18,835 nucleotides of DNA from Methylococcaceae bacterium UBA4132 (GCA_002380945.1 DFWO01000020.1:1-18835), one strand, 5' to 3'; shown: positions 7,891 through 15,364, counted from the first letter of the stretch. A program made the numbers and translations. The notes: generated by a model from the sequence alone, not told the origin.

Positions 7891-8604
7891 ATGACTCGCT
7901 ATTTATACATCATGGGGACAGATTCAGGCGTGGGTAAAAGTACAGTGTGCTTGGGTATTTTGGCGCAGCTTTTAGCTGACGGCTACTTACCACAGCAACT
8001 AGCTTATATTAAACCGATGACCCAATGTGTTGAACAGCAAGCAGTGGCACGGTTTTGCACTGAACAGGCGATTGAATGTATTGATATTGGCAATTTAGTT
8101 TTTAAAAAAGGCTACACGCGTGATTTTATTGCAGGTCTAACGCCATCCTCAACTGAATTATTGGCAACGGTATTACAATCCATAGTGACGCTCGGTGTGG
8201 ATAAAGCCGTGGTATTGATTGATGGTATTGGCTCACCTGCCGTTGGTAGTGTGGTTGGTGTAGCTAATATCGACATTGCCGCGTTATTACCCTGCCGAAT
8301 TATTTTTGTTGGCAAAGCGGGTATTGGGGCGGCGATTGATGACACTGTGCTGAATGTGTCCTTTATACAACGTAAGCATCAACACAATGTGGGGCTAATT
8401 TACAATAAAATCCTAGTCAGTGAACTGGCTGATACGCGGCATTATGTCAGTAAACGCATAGTGCAGTTATTGCCGAATACCACGCCGCTAGGTTTTATAG
8501 CCAGTCACAACGGCTTACCAGCCTCTAGCACTGCTATAGCCGCGTGGTTCAGTCGCTATGTGAATGTAATAGACTGGTTTAATGCGTTTTCTCAAACTGA
8601 TTAA
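7891..8604 (+). CDS. BioD-like P-loop ATPase (dethiobiotin synthetase-like, AAA_26)
   Basis: A 237-residue soluble protein of the dethiobiotin-synthetase/CobB-type P-loop fold. The Walker A is GTDSGVGKST (9-18), very close to the BioD GTDTxVGKT signature. IKPMTQC (40-46) matches the BioD YKPV region with its catalytic lysine (here Lys41). DGIGSPAVGS (111-120) corresponds to the BioD EGAGG loop, though with Asp and a divergent glycine pattern. True biotin synthesis is doubtful: there is no bio gene nearby, and the neighbour is a HoxX-like protein four bases upstream with no own ribosome site, implying translational coupling. A related enzyme activating a carboxyl or carbamate-like group with ATP would fit the fold. 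Its end overlaps the convergent amidohydrolase gene by 26 bases. The true substrate is unknown. Confidence 0.85.
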   Translation: MTRYLYIMGTDSGVGKSTVCLGILAQLLADGYLPQQLAYIKPMTQCVEQQAVARFCTEQAIECIDIGNLVFKKGYTRDFIAGLTPSSTELLATVLQSIVTLGVDKAVVLIDGIGSPAVGSVVGVANIDIAALLPCRIIFVGKAGIGAAIDDTVLNVSFIQRKHQHNVGLIYNKILVSELADTRHYVSKRIVQLLPNTTPLGFIASHNGLPASSTAIAAWFSRYVNVIDWFNAFSQTD

Positions 8605-9784
8605 CCACCACTTTGCCGCCTGAAATAACCAAATCAGGATACTCTAACACTTTAAAATTCTGAGTAGGGTCGCCTTTTACAGCGATCAAATCAGCGGGTG
8701 CGCCACTTTGTAGTGTGCCTAATAAGGGAATGTTGAGATATTGTCCTGCTTTAGAGGTCGCGCTTTGCAATACTTCAATGGGTGACATATTTGCTAGGTG
8801 CATCATCAAATTAAGTTCTTGCGCATCTATACCCCACGGAATATCAGAGTGAGCAATTTCCGCGCCGTATAACAACGTGCCGCCCAATGCTGCCCAAGTG
8901 TGCGCATTATGTGCCACGCCTGTACATTTTGATAAGGTATCCAATGTACTGACGATAGTGACGTGTTGTGCGATGGCTTTTTTCAATAAGCTTTCAGGAA
9001 TGGCATCACACGGAATATGCGCCCATTCATCAATACCTGCATTAAGCGCGATTTTTACGCCTTTAGATTCAGCTAAATGCGCGGTGACTTTGCGTCCCTG
9101 TTGATGCGCTTCATCCACTATCGCTTTTAAGATAGTTTCTGATAACAGCGGCATTTCTTTCGGCGGTTTGCCATGTTTTGTATGGGGTGAATGCCCATGA
9201 TGATGCTCTGACCACGGCGCACCGACTTCATTGCCGACTTCTAAGGCGACTTTAATCACTACCGCGCCGCCGTTAATTAAGTCACGCACAGTTTGTCGCG
9301 CTTGTGCTTCTGTGGCAACGGGAATAGCGATATTGTCTGCCCCCATATTAGGAATTGGATAGCCGTTCGGTGCGGTAATAATTTGCCCTGAAGTCAGAAC
9401 GCGCAAGCTGCCATCACCACCATAAGGCTTATGCACTGCCCCGCCTACATCTCGGAGTGTCGTGATGCCGTGACGTAACACGGTATTAGCGGGAATATGT
9501 CGAAAACCAAGATGGGCGTGTAATTCTATAAACCCCGCCAGTAAGGTAGCATCACCTAAATCAATCACCTTTGCGGTAGTCGATTGAAATGCCGCGCGGT
9601 TGTCGATTTGGGTAATTTTCCCATTACTAATTAATACCGAGGTATTGGTTCGCATGGATGTACCATCAAACACTCGCGCTGCATGAAGTAATAGTGGTGA
9701 TGTTTCTTCGGCAATAACTAACGAAGAACTAAGTAGGCTAACAATAATCAGTAGGTGACGCAGTAAAATAACAGATGTTTTCAT
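8579..9784 (-). CDS. Exported metal-dependent amidohydrolase (imidazolonepropionase/Xaa-Pro dipeptidase-like)
   Basis: A 401-residue amidohydrolase-superfamily enzyme. Residues 1-25 form a Sec signal peptide (hydrophobic core, probable cleavage after VIA), so it should act in the periplasm. Metal-site features are HAH (89-91) on strand 1, the probable carboxylated Lys178 in VIKVA, His236 in TAHLAES, His256 in EWAHI, and a candidate Asp314 in AHSDIPWG. The N- and C-terminal beta-sandwich parts (ARVFDGT and ADLIAVKGDP) are typical of the subgroup that hydrolyses cyclic amides or N-acyl/prolyl dipeptides. An unusual histidine-rich loop (His194, 195, 196, 198, 201, 204) sits after strand 4. It lies 102 bases downstream of a TonB-dependent receptor on the same strand, suggesting processing of an imported ligand. 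No ribosome site is visible; a terminator-like hairpin lies just before the ATG. Substrate unknown. Confidence 0.9.
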   Translation of the reverse strand: MKTSVILLRHLLIIVSLLSSSLVIAEETSPLLLHAARVFDGTSMRTNTSVLISNGKITQIDNRAAFQSTTAKVIDLGDATLLAGFIELHAHLGFRHIPANTVLRHGITTLRDVGGAVHKPYGGDGSLRVLTSGQIITAPNGYPIPNMGADNIAIPVATEAQARQTVRDLINGGAVVIKVALEVGNEVGAPWSEHHHGHSPHTKHGKPPKEMPLLSETILKAIVDEAHQQGRKVTAHLAESKGVKIALNAGIDEWAHIPCDAIPESLLKKAIAQHVTIVSTLDTLSKCTGVAHNAHTWAALGGTLLYGAEIAHSDIPWGIDAQELNLMMHLANMSPIEVLQSATSKAGQYLNIPLLGTLQSGAPADLIAVKGDPTQNFKVLEYPDLVISGGKVVVNQFEKTH

Positions 9785-9800
9785 GGGGATAAAAAAGGTA

Positions 9801-9834
9801 ACGGCTCACGCAGAAACTAATCTCTGTGAGCCGT
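9801..9834 (-). terminator. Intrinsic terminator/attenuator between the TonB receptor and the amidohydrolase
   Basis: ACGGCTCA (9801-9808) pairs with TGAGCCGT (9827-9834), extended by CAGA/TCTG (9811-9814 with 9823-9826) around a 2-base bulge, loop about 8 bases. Read on the minus strand it is followed by TACCTTTTTT, a good U-tract. It ends transcripts coming from the TonB receptor only 17 bases before the amidohydrolase ATG, so the second gene depends on read-through or its own promoter. Confidence 0.65.
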
Positions 9835-9856
9835 GTACTGAGGGGGTTCATTAGCT

Positions 9857-9878
9857 GTACAGATGTTGCAGTCTGTAC
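9857..9878. other. Perfect inverted repeat just after the TonB receptor gene
   Basis: GTACAGA (9857-9863) and TCTGTAC (9872-9878) form a perfect 7-bp stem with an 8-base loop, 8 bases beyond the receptor stop. It is the first of two hairpins before the amidohydrolase. It could protect the receptor mRNA 3' end or act as an operator for an internal promoter. There is no T-run next to it. Confidence 0.35.
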
Positions 9879-9886
9879 GATGGTTG

Positions 9887-12079
9887 TTAAAACGTAACTT
9901 CAACGCCACCAAAGAAAGACACAGGTGCGCCAGAGTTTAAAATTTGCGATCCAGCTCCTGCTCTTTCTTGAACAGAGTTGCTAGACACATAATTTTTATC
10001 GAGTAAATTGCGTGCTTCAAAGAATACTTTGTAATGGTCATTCGACCAGCCAGCACGCGCACCTAATAAGGCATAACCTGAGATTTTATAGCTGTTGGCA
10101 AAATCGCCATAACGTCTGCCCACGACATCAACTGTAGGACCGACAAAATAGCCTGCTGAATGGCGATATAACAGTTCACCTTTTAGAAAATAACTCGGTG
10201 CGGCGGGTAAGCGGTTGTTACCATTCACTGGGTCATTATCAAAATTAAAATGGTTGTAAGTGAAGTTGAACATCGGCGCGATCGAGTGTGTGCCTTTATC
10301 ATCTAAAGCAAACTGACCAGCGATTAATGATTCAATACCTGCGTGAATGGTATTAGGGATATTCTTCGCAAGACTTAAGCCTTGACTGGGTGAAACTGAG
10401 AGAATTTCATTATTTAGCCACGAATAGTACAGCGAGACATCCCAGTTCATGGTGTTTATGGCATTAAAGTCATGTGTGCCGCGTGTACCGACTTCGATTG
10501 ACGTGCCTTCCATTGCTTTTAAAGAAGCATCACCTGCGTTGGTAATGGTGTTATCGCTGAGGTTGTAGTTAGTGGGTGGCTCGTATAAGCGCGTGACATT
10601 ACCGTAGGCAGTGGCATTTTTATCAAAGCGGTATGCTAAGCCTAAGCTGGGGTTAATGCCTTGATAGTTGTCATTAGGGTGGCTGTTTTGATTGTTCAAC
10701 GCACCTGTGACAGGATTAACGCCGATGCTGTTGACTTCGCGGTGCGCGAATACGCCTTGTAAGGCAGGCGTTAACGTCCAGCGTTCATTGATATGCCAAT
10801 GATCTTGGGCAAATACTTCCACGGTTGACGCATCGTTACGCAACTGATTAGTCAAGCCATTGCGTATGCCGCCATTATTACGGTAGTTACCACCTTTTAC
10901 CGAGTTAATGCCGAAATTCATACCTAACAATAAATCGTGATTATCTAAATGTAGGTTATAACGCGCTGATGTTCCCCAATCTTGTTGCTGGGTATCGACC
11001 AGCAAACTGAACACTTCTTGCGGTTGCATAGGGCCAGGACCATCAAAATCTACCATCACTTTATCAACGATAGGATGATAAAGTTTTTGGTTTTCAAATG
11101 AAACGCCGACTTCTAGCGAACTTCTATCGTCTATCGTCCAAGTGGTTTTGTTGGCAACACGTTCAGTTTCGGTATTCAATTGATAATTACCACCAACCGC
11201 TTGCTTACTGGCTTGTTTAGGGTTACGTTCAAATTCTTCGCGGGTTAATTGCCCTGGTAATTCTTGATTGTTATTGATGTAGCTTAAATAAGTACGGTTG
11301 ACAATAGAGTCAGTAATTTTCCAGCCAAAATTGCCGTAAACACCCACGCGGTCTTGTTTATTATGATCGCGGTAGCCGTCCCACAGTTTGCCTTCAGCCG
11401 TTAATAAAGCATCAAATTTATCGTTAAATACTTTACTCACTGTGCCACGACCCAAAAATTCGCCGAAGCTACCACCACTTAGTGATAATCTTGCCATTGG
11501 GCTATTTTGTGCAGTGGGCGTGGTAAAATCGACCGCACCACCTAAGGTACTCGCGCCATATTTAAGCGCGTTACCGCCGCGTGCCACGGTAGCGTATTGT
11601 GCAGCGAGTGGATCAATAATACGATTGTGATTATTACCGTCTGCCGCTGTAACAGGTAAACCATCTTGCAATAGTTTAATGCCGTTGCCATCAAAGTTGG
11701 TGGCATCTAAATTTGAACCACGACTAGAAAAAAATACTTCGTCATTACCACTTTGACTGGCAGCCCATACACCTGGTACATAACGGAAAAAATCAGCAAT
11801 GCTGGAGACATTGCGATCTTGCAAATCTTCCAAATTGATTAAGGTCACACCACCTGCTGATTGATCAACCTCAACACGCGTTGCAGCAAGTTTTGGATCC
11901 GCTTTTTTCTGGTCTTTTTTGTCAGTAACTAGCATAGTCTCCAACTGTACTGTATTGGACGGACTCTTGGCTTCTTTGGGCGATTCTTTCGCCATAACAA
12001 CAGTTGACGCGCTTACGGTGAACAAAGCAATCAATATGGCTTGACTTAAAGGTGAACGGCATGGAAATGAATGTGTCAT
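9887..12079 (-). CDS. TonB-dependent outer-membrane receptor (FecA/siderophore type)
   Basis: A 730-residue TonB-dependent receptor. From the ATG at 12079 it has a signal peptide (1-30, cleavage after VVMA), a TonB-box-like ETMLVT (47-52), a plug domain (about 65-190: VTLINLEDLQDRNVSSIADF, then FSSRG and LGGAVDF), and a beta-barrel ending in the aromatic residue of GGVEVTF. The barrel contains the usual conserved block PSLGLAYRFDKNATAYGNVT and RNLLDKNYV near the C-terminus. It should import a large ligand, most likely an iron-siderophore or similar, across the outer membrane using TonB/ExbBD energy. The frame extends to a TTG at 12163, but that form would bury the signal peptide, so the ATG is preferred even though no clear ribosome site precedes it. 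A divergent PchR-type regulator and an exported amidohydrolase flank it. The ligand cannot be read from the sequence. Confidence 0.94.
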   Translation of the reverse strand: MTHSFPCRSPLSQAILIALFTVSASTVVMAKESPKEAKSPSNTVQLETMLVTDKKDQKKADPKLAATRVEVDQSAGGVTLINLEDLQDRNVSSIADFFRYVPGVWAASQSGNDEVFFSSRGSNLDATNFDGNGIKLLQDGLPVTAADGNNHNRIIDPLAAQYATVARGGNALKYGASTLGGAVDFTTPTAQNSPMARLSLSGGSFGEFLGRGTVSKVFNDKFDALLTAEGKLWDGYRDHNKQDRVGVYGNFGWKITDSIVNRTYLSYINNNQELPGQLTREEFERNPKQASKQAVGGNYQLNTETERVANKTTWTIDDRSSLEVGVSFENQKLYHPIVDKVMVDFDGPGPMQPQEVFSLLVDTQQQDWGTSARYNLHLDNHDLLLGMNFGINSVKGGNYRNNGGIRNGLTNQLRNDASTVEVFAQDHWHINERWTLTPALQGVFAHREVNSIGVNPVTGALNNQNSHPNDNYQGINPSLGLAYRFDKNATAYGNVTRLYEPPTNYNLSDNTITNAGDASLKAMEGTSIEVGTRGTHDFNAINTMNWDVSLYYSWLNNEILSVSPSQGLSLAKNIPNTIHAGIESLIAGQFALDDKGTHSIAPMFNFTYNHFNFDNDPVNGNNRLPAAPSYFLKGELLYRHSAGYFVGPTVDVVGRRYGDFANSYKISGYALLGARAGWSNDHYKVFFEARNLLDKNYVSSNSVQERAGAGSQILNSGAPVSFFGGVEVTF

Positions 12080-12192
12080 GATAATGTCAACGTGAGTAAG
12101 GTCAGGTGGAAATGTCCCACAATAAAATGAGGACTCTTCATTAATAGGCGTTAGTCTACTCAATAAAATCAGCCTTGCCGCTGCGTTTTCGT

Positions 12193-12220
12193 ATGCTATA
12201 AGTAGTATTTTCTATGGCAA
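12193..12220 (-). promoter_or_regulatory. Candidate promoter of the TonB receptor
   Basis: On the minus strand, TTGCCA (12220-12215, five of six to TTGACA) and TAGCAT (12198-12193, four of six) are 16 bases apart, about 115 bases upstream of the receptor ATG. The weak -10 and the direct repeats immediately upstream suggest an activator-dependent promoter. Confidence 0.4.
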
Positions 12221-12233
12221 ACGTTATTATTGA

Positions 12234-12272
12234 GTGATATGCCGTACTTTTAGAATAAATGCGTGATATGCC
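12234..12272 (-). promoter_or_regulatory. GGCATATCAC direct repeats, likely AraC/PchR-type binding sites
   Basis: The ten-base word GTGATATGCC occurs at 12234-12243 and 12263-12272 (GGCATATCAC on the minus strand), 29 bases apart. Similarity extends into the flanking T/A stretch (GTACTTTTA versus ATATCTTTA). AraC/PchR-family activators typically bind direct repeats next to the -35 of the receptor promoter. The nearer copy ends 13 bases above the candidate -35. The regulator encoded at 12381 is the obvious candidate. Confidence 0.55.
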
Positions 12273-12331
12273 ATATCTTTATTTTTGACAGGTTGTAGGG
12301 CTAACAGGTCTTAGATATAAAGGCACAGTTC

Positions 12332-12348
12332 ATGCTTTACATAAGCAT
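12332..12348. promoter_or_regulatory. Inverted repeat ahead of the PchR-like gene, weak Fur-box resemblance
   Basis: ATGCTT (12332-12337) and AAGCAT (12343-12348) form a perfect inverted repeat with a 5-base spacer, 32 bases before the regulator start. The overlapping minus-strand stretch AGATAATGCTTATGT partly resembles the 7-1-7 Fur consensus (10 of 14 positions by my count), which would fit iron repression of a siderophore-type locus. This is only a suggestion. Confidence 0.3.
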
Positions 12349-12380
12349 TATCTGCATAGATTAAACAGGCGAACCCATTC

Positions 12381-13328
12381 ATGAAATCATCAACACGCTG
12401 GCGAGTAAGTAATGACGACTTACCCATTCATTTCCAAACCCAAAAACATTGTTTACATCAAGCCTTACCCAAAGAGCTGGGCGTGGGTTACTCTGACGTA
12501 TTTCAACTGGATAACGATTTAAGCTACATTGAAACACACTATACGCCCAGCAAAGATTTGGCTGTATTGAGTCAGATAGACTGCCACGAGCCACGCATGG
12601 TGGTGACACTGGGCTTAAAAGGGCAATCCTGTTTTACAGGGCATGACGGTGAAGAGCTGGTGTTTAATCAAGGCTACACCTCCATAGCTACCTTCAATGC
12701 CAGTATGGGTGAACGACAATATCAAGCCCATCAACCTGTTACTCAACTACGCCTATTGATCAGTAAAAAATGGTTAGACCGCTATTTTGGTGAGGCGCAA
12801 AGCGCGATGTTATTTAATAGCGAAGCCGTGCAGTTACTCAGATGTCAACCTATCTCGACACAAGGCATGATAGCGGCGCAACAATTATTAACCGCGAAAG
12901 TTGCCCCAGAAGTGAAACATGTTTTTATGCACGCACAAGCCATGTCGTTATTAGCCTCTGAATTAGGCTGCTTATATCAACCACCGCAAGAGCAAAAAAG
13001 AGTTACCGCAAGGGACAAAGCCATTGCTTTATTAGCACGCGACATACTTGAACAAGAACTTCAACAGCCGCCGTCGGTGGCTGAATTAGCCAAACGCGCA
13101 GGTACTAATCAATTCAAATTAAAAAAACTCTTCCAGCATTTTTTTAATAATACCCCTTACGGCGTATTGCTTGATATTCGCATGAATAAAGCCTATCAAT
13201 TACTCAGCTCCACCCATTGCCAAGTCAGCGTCGCGGCGGATTTAGTCGGTTATAGTCATGCTAATAATTTTAGTGTGGCATTTAGCAACTATTTTGGTGT
13301 CACACCAAAAGTCATTGCTAAGCAATGA
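12381..13328 (+). CDS. PchR-type AraC-family transcriptional regulator
   Basis: A 315-residue AraC-family regulator. The N-terminal 200 residues are a ligand-binding region with no clear motif. The C-terminal AraC double HTH (about 208-313) contains SVAELAKRAGTNQFKLKKLF and VAADLVGYSHANNFSVAFSN, with the NQFKLKKLFQ pattern characteristic of PchR-like siderophore-responsive activators. Such regulators bind the iron-siderophore and turn on the matching TonB receptor. Here the receptor gene is divergent, with 301 bases between the two start codons and direct repeats in between, which supports the pairing. The ATG at 12381 has only a weak AGGCGA upstream. A strong hairpin after the stop ends the transcript. 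Regulation of the receptor is inferred from family and position. Confidence 0.92.
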   Translation: MKSSTRWRVSNDDLPIHFQTQKHCLHQALPKELGVGYSDVFQLDNDLSYIETHYTPSKDLAVLSQIDCHEPRMVVTLGLKGQSCFTGHDGEELVFNQGYTSIATFNASMGERQYQAHQPVTQLRLLISKKWLDRYFGEAQSAMLFNSEAVQLLRCQPISTQGMIAAQQLLTAKVAPEVKHVFMHAQAMSLLASELGCLYQPPQEQKRVTARDKAIALLARDILEQELQQPPSVAELAKRAGTNQFKLKKLFQHFFNNTPYGVLLDIRMNKAYQLLSSTHCQVSVAADLVGYSHANNFSVAFSNYFGVTPKVIAKQ

Positions 13329-13354
13329 GTAAAATATTTATGCTAATGCATATA

Positions 13355-13389
13355 AAAAAGCCACATTGAATATTCCAATGTGGCTTTTT
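13355..13389. terminator. Bidirectional rho-independent terminator
   Basis: AAAAAGCCACATTG (13355-13368) pairs perfectly with CAATGTGGCTTTTT (13376-13389), loop AATATTC. The A-run and T-run flank a GC-containing stem on both strands. It lies 27 bases after the PchR-like gene and 52 bases after the porin gene, which converge on it. Confidence 0.88.
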
Positions 13390-13440
13390 ATTGACCAATA
13401 TTAAGAGGATAATTTATAAGTTACCATCTCTAAATTACGA

Positions 13441-15036
13441 CTACCAATCAACTTGAACGCGTGTTTCCAAGATGTCGAAGTCAGCGTTATTAAAGGCTCT
13501 GGTACGTGTATTCACTGGCGCATTTTGAGTATCAATATCCAGCGTTTTAACATAGTCCATCATCACGCGAATATGTGAGTTAGGATACCAGTTGATACCA
13601 AATTTGGCAGTTGACATACGACCACCATTGATTACACCACTGTTTAAGTTAATGTGATCATAACCACCTGCAAGTTCCCACGCACCCCAGCCACCTTTCA
13701 TATCAAAGTTGTGAGCAGGTTTTAAACGATCCCACGCACCTGTTTTAGCTTTGTAAGCGCGTGATTCGCCTGTTAGGAAGTACGACCCATAGCCGTAGTA
13801 ACCTTTCAGAGATTCGTCTTTATAACCTTTACCTGATACATCTACTTGAATGTATTCCGCTTGGGTTGAGAATGGTCCATAAACTAAGGCGGTTTCAGCA
13901 CCAAAACGTGTCAAATGATCGGCGACTCGTGAAGCTTTGGTTGTATTAACACCCGAAGTCAAGTTACCCGTGTCTAATACAGTCGTACGATCTACGTTAG
14001 TATTGGGAGTAGCAGTAAATGAGATACCACCATTGTTAAACGTGCCATTCGCCTGATAATTGTTGTTGATATTCATATAAGAACCTGATGCACCAACGTG
14101 CCAAAATTTGGTCTTACTTTCCATCCAAGGTAGACCTGTCAAGCGAGCGTTGGCTTCCCAACTAGTATCACCACTACCGTTGTTACGGTTGGTACCACCA
14201 TTAGGGTTAGTTGATGTATTGCCTGCACCATTATTACCAACAGGTTCGGTTTGTAACGACACGCCTGTTTGCCAGCGTTCAGCCGCGTAGTTAGCACCGA
14301 TACCGACTTTGTAAGTATTGAGGTTATCAACGAAGGTATTGGTTATCATATTACGTTCGATGAACGTGGTGTAACGGTTGCTGGTTGCTTCTTCCATACT
14401 GAATGGTTCTTTAAACGCACCGACTTTAACCGAGAATGCTTTATCAAGATTCCATTTGATATAAGCATCAGTAATACCTGCCGCTACTGAACCATTGCCG
14501 CGTGTAAAATCGTATTCAAATTTATAATCCCAATCTTTGAAAAACTTACCTTCAACGCCTAAACGAGCGCGACGCAAAGTTGTACCATCGTCTAAATGGT
14601 TGCTCGTATTAGCACCTACCGCTGGAGCAACTTGTTGATTCATATTGACTTGCGAGTCAACCTGCATACGACCATTAACCGCCGCAGTGAAGTTGCCATC
14701 TTTAGATTTCATTTCAAATCCATTGTCAGTGAGTTCGACTGCTGGATGTTTTGTCGCTTCTTCAGCGTGTTCTTGAAGTGCTTTGATTTCGTTGGTTTTC
14801 ATTTCCAAGTCTTGACGAATAGCAGCCACTTCAGAGGTATCTGCTACAGGAGTTTGAGCTACTTGTGGTTTATCACCCACTTTTTCAAACTCACCCATTA
14901 ATACACGACCTTTACCTGGTTCTGCGTAAATTTGTTTGGTTTTGGTGTCAACATAAAGATTAATAGCAAACGCGCTGGACGATGCGCCTGCTGTTAATGC
15001 AACGGCGATTGCCATTGTCAATTTAGAAAATTTCAT
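13441..15036 (-). CDS. Phosphate-selective porin, OprP/OprO family
   Basis: A 531-residue outer-membrane porin. Residues 1-24 are a signal peptide ending SSAFA. Residues about 60-95 look like a short coiled coil (EVAAIRQDLEMKTNEIKALQ) of the kind that precedes the barrel in OprO/OprP proteins. The barrel begins near residue 105 (NGRMQVDSQVNM), with the family hallmarks TTLRRARLGVEGKFFKDWDYKFEYDF-like and KVGAFKEPFSMEE, and closes with the terminal Trp of VQVDW. Asn/Gly-rich loops (around residues 270-290) are surface loops. Family members pass phosphate or pyrophosphate/polyphosphate into the periplasm. The start is supported by GCAAGGT just before the ATG. Four PHO half-sites lie 55 bases upstream, strong evidence for PhoB control. 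Family members can also carry other anions, so the exact substrate is inferred. Confidence 0.93.
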   Translation of the reverse strand: MKFSKLTMAIAVALTAGASSSAFAINLYVDTKTKQIYAEPGKGRVLMGEFEKVGDKPQVAQTPVADTSEVAAIRQDLEMKTNEIKALQEHAEEATKHPAVELTDNGFEMKSKDGNFTAAVNGRMQVDSQVNMNQQVAPAVGANTSNHLDDGTTLRRARLGVEGKFFKDWDYKFEYDFTRGNGSVAAGITDAYIKWNLDKAFSVKVGAFKEPFSMEEATSNRYTTFIERNMITNTFVDNLNTYKVGIGANYAAERWQTGVSLQTEPVGNNGAGNTSTNPNGGTNRNNGSGDTSWEANARLTGLPWMESKTKFWHVGASGSYMNINNNYQANGTFNNGGISFTATPNTNVDRTTVLDTGNLTSGVNTTKASRVADHLTRFGAETALVYGPFSTQAEYIQVDVSGKGYKDESLKGYYGYGSYFLTGESRAYKAKTGAWDRLKPAHNFDMKGGWGAWELAGGYDHINLNSGVINGGRMSTAKFGINWYPNSHIRVMMDYVKTLDIDTQNAPVNTRTRAFNNADFDILETRVQVDW

Positions 15037-15090
15037 ACCTTGCTCTCGGTTATTATTAAGAAAAACTTAAGGCAAGGATAAGGGCGGAAA

Positions 15091-15130
15091 ATGACGACTT
15101 TATGACGAGAGTGTTACAGTTCTGTGACAA
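15091..15130 (-). promoter_or_regulatory. Tandem Pho boxes (four half-sites, 11-bp phasing)
   Basis: On the minus strand the order is TTGTCAC-AGAA-CTGTAAC-ACTC-TCGTCAT-AAAG-TCGTCAT. The four 7-base units start exactly 11 bases apart, and each resembles the PhoB half-site CTGTCAT, with AT-rich or mixed 4-base spacers like the Pho box. The array ends 54 bases before the porin ATG, a normal place for PhoB binding. An obvious -10 hexamer was not identified. Confidence 0.8.
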
Positions 15131-15210
15131 TGCAACAAAATGATGATTAAACGCAACAAGGTTGATGTATAAAAATAGGCTTTTGTACGCTTATCTAGCG
15201 AATAAACAGT

Positions 15211-15355
15211 GTCCCCCCGAAAAACACAAAAAGCACGAAAAATTTTGTTACTGATTAAGTTTTTAAATTGAGATGAATGAACGCCAATCCTGAAAGGCTT
15301 GGTTTGCAAAGGTTACATTAATCACCGTTTTCGTGTCTTTCGTGCTTTTCGTGGA
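15211..15355. repeat. Interspersed inverted repeat with 9-nt periodic arms
   Basis: The right arm (15329-15355) is three near-identical nonamers, TTTCGTGTC TTTCGTGCT and TTTCGTGGA. The left arm (about 15213-15241, CCCCGAAAAACACAAAAAGC and CACGAAAA) is its imperfect reverse complement. About 85 unremarkable bases separate the arms. A related element starts at 18762. There is no coding sequence inside. It fills most of the 328-base gap between the DUF475 gene and the porin and could form a long hairpin downstream of the DUF475 gene. Confidence 0.65.
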
Positions 15356-15364
15356 TATTAACTA

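Noticed and set aside
12080..12163. TTG start giving a longer TonB receptor
   Set aside because: It would put 28 residues before a good signal peptide; the ATG at 12079 restores a normal exported N-terminus.
15100..15309. 69-codon minus-strand frame upstream of the porin
   Set aside because: It runs through the Pho boxes and the 9-nt-period repeat arm (source of its FR-x-F-x-FRG stretch), so it is not a gene.
15329..15355. Nonamer repeats as a CRISPR-like array
   Set aside because: The units are adjacent without spacers and arranged as inverted arms; no cas gene is present.
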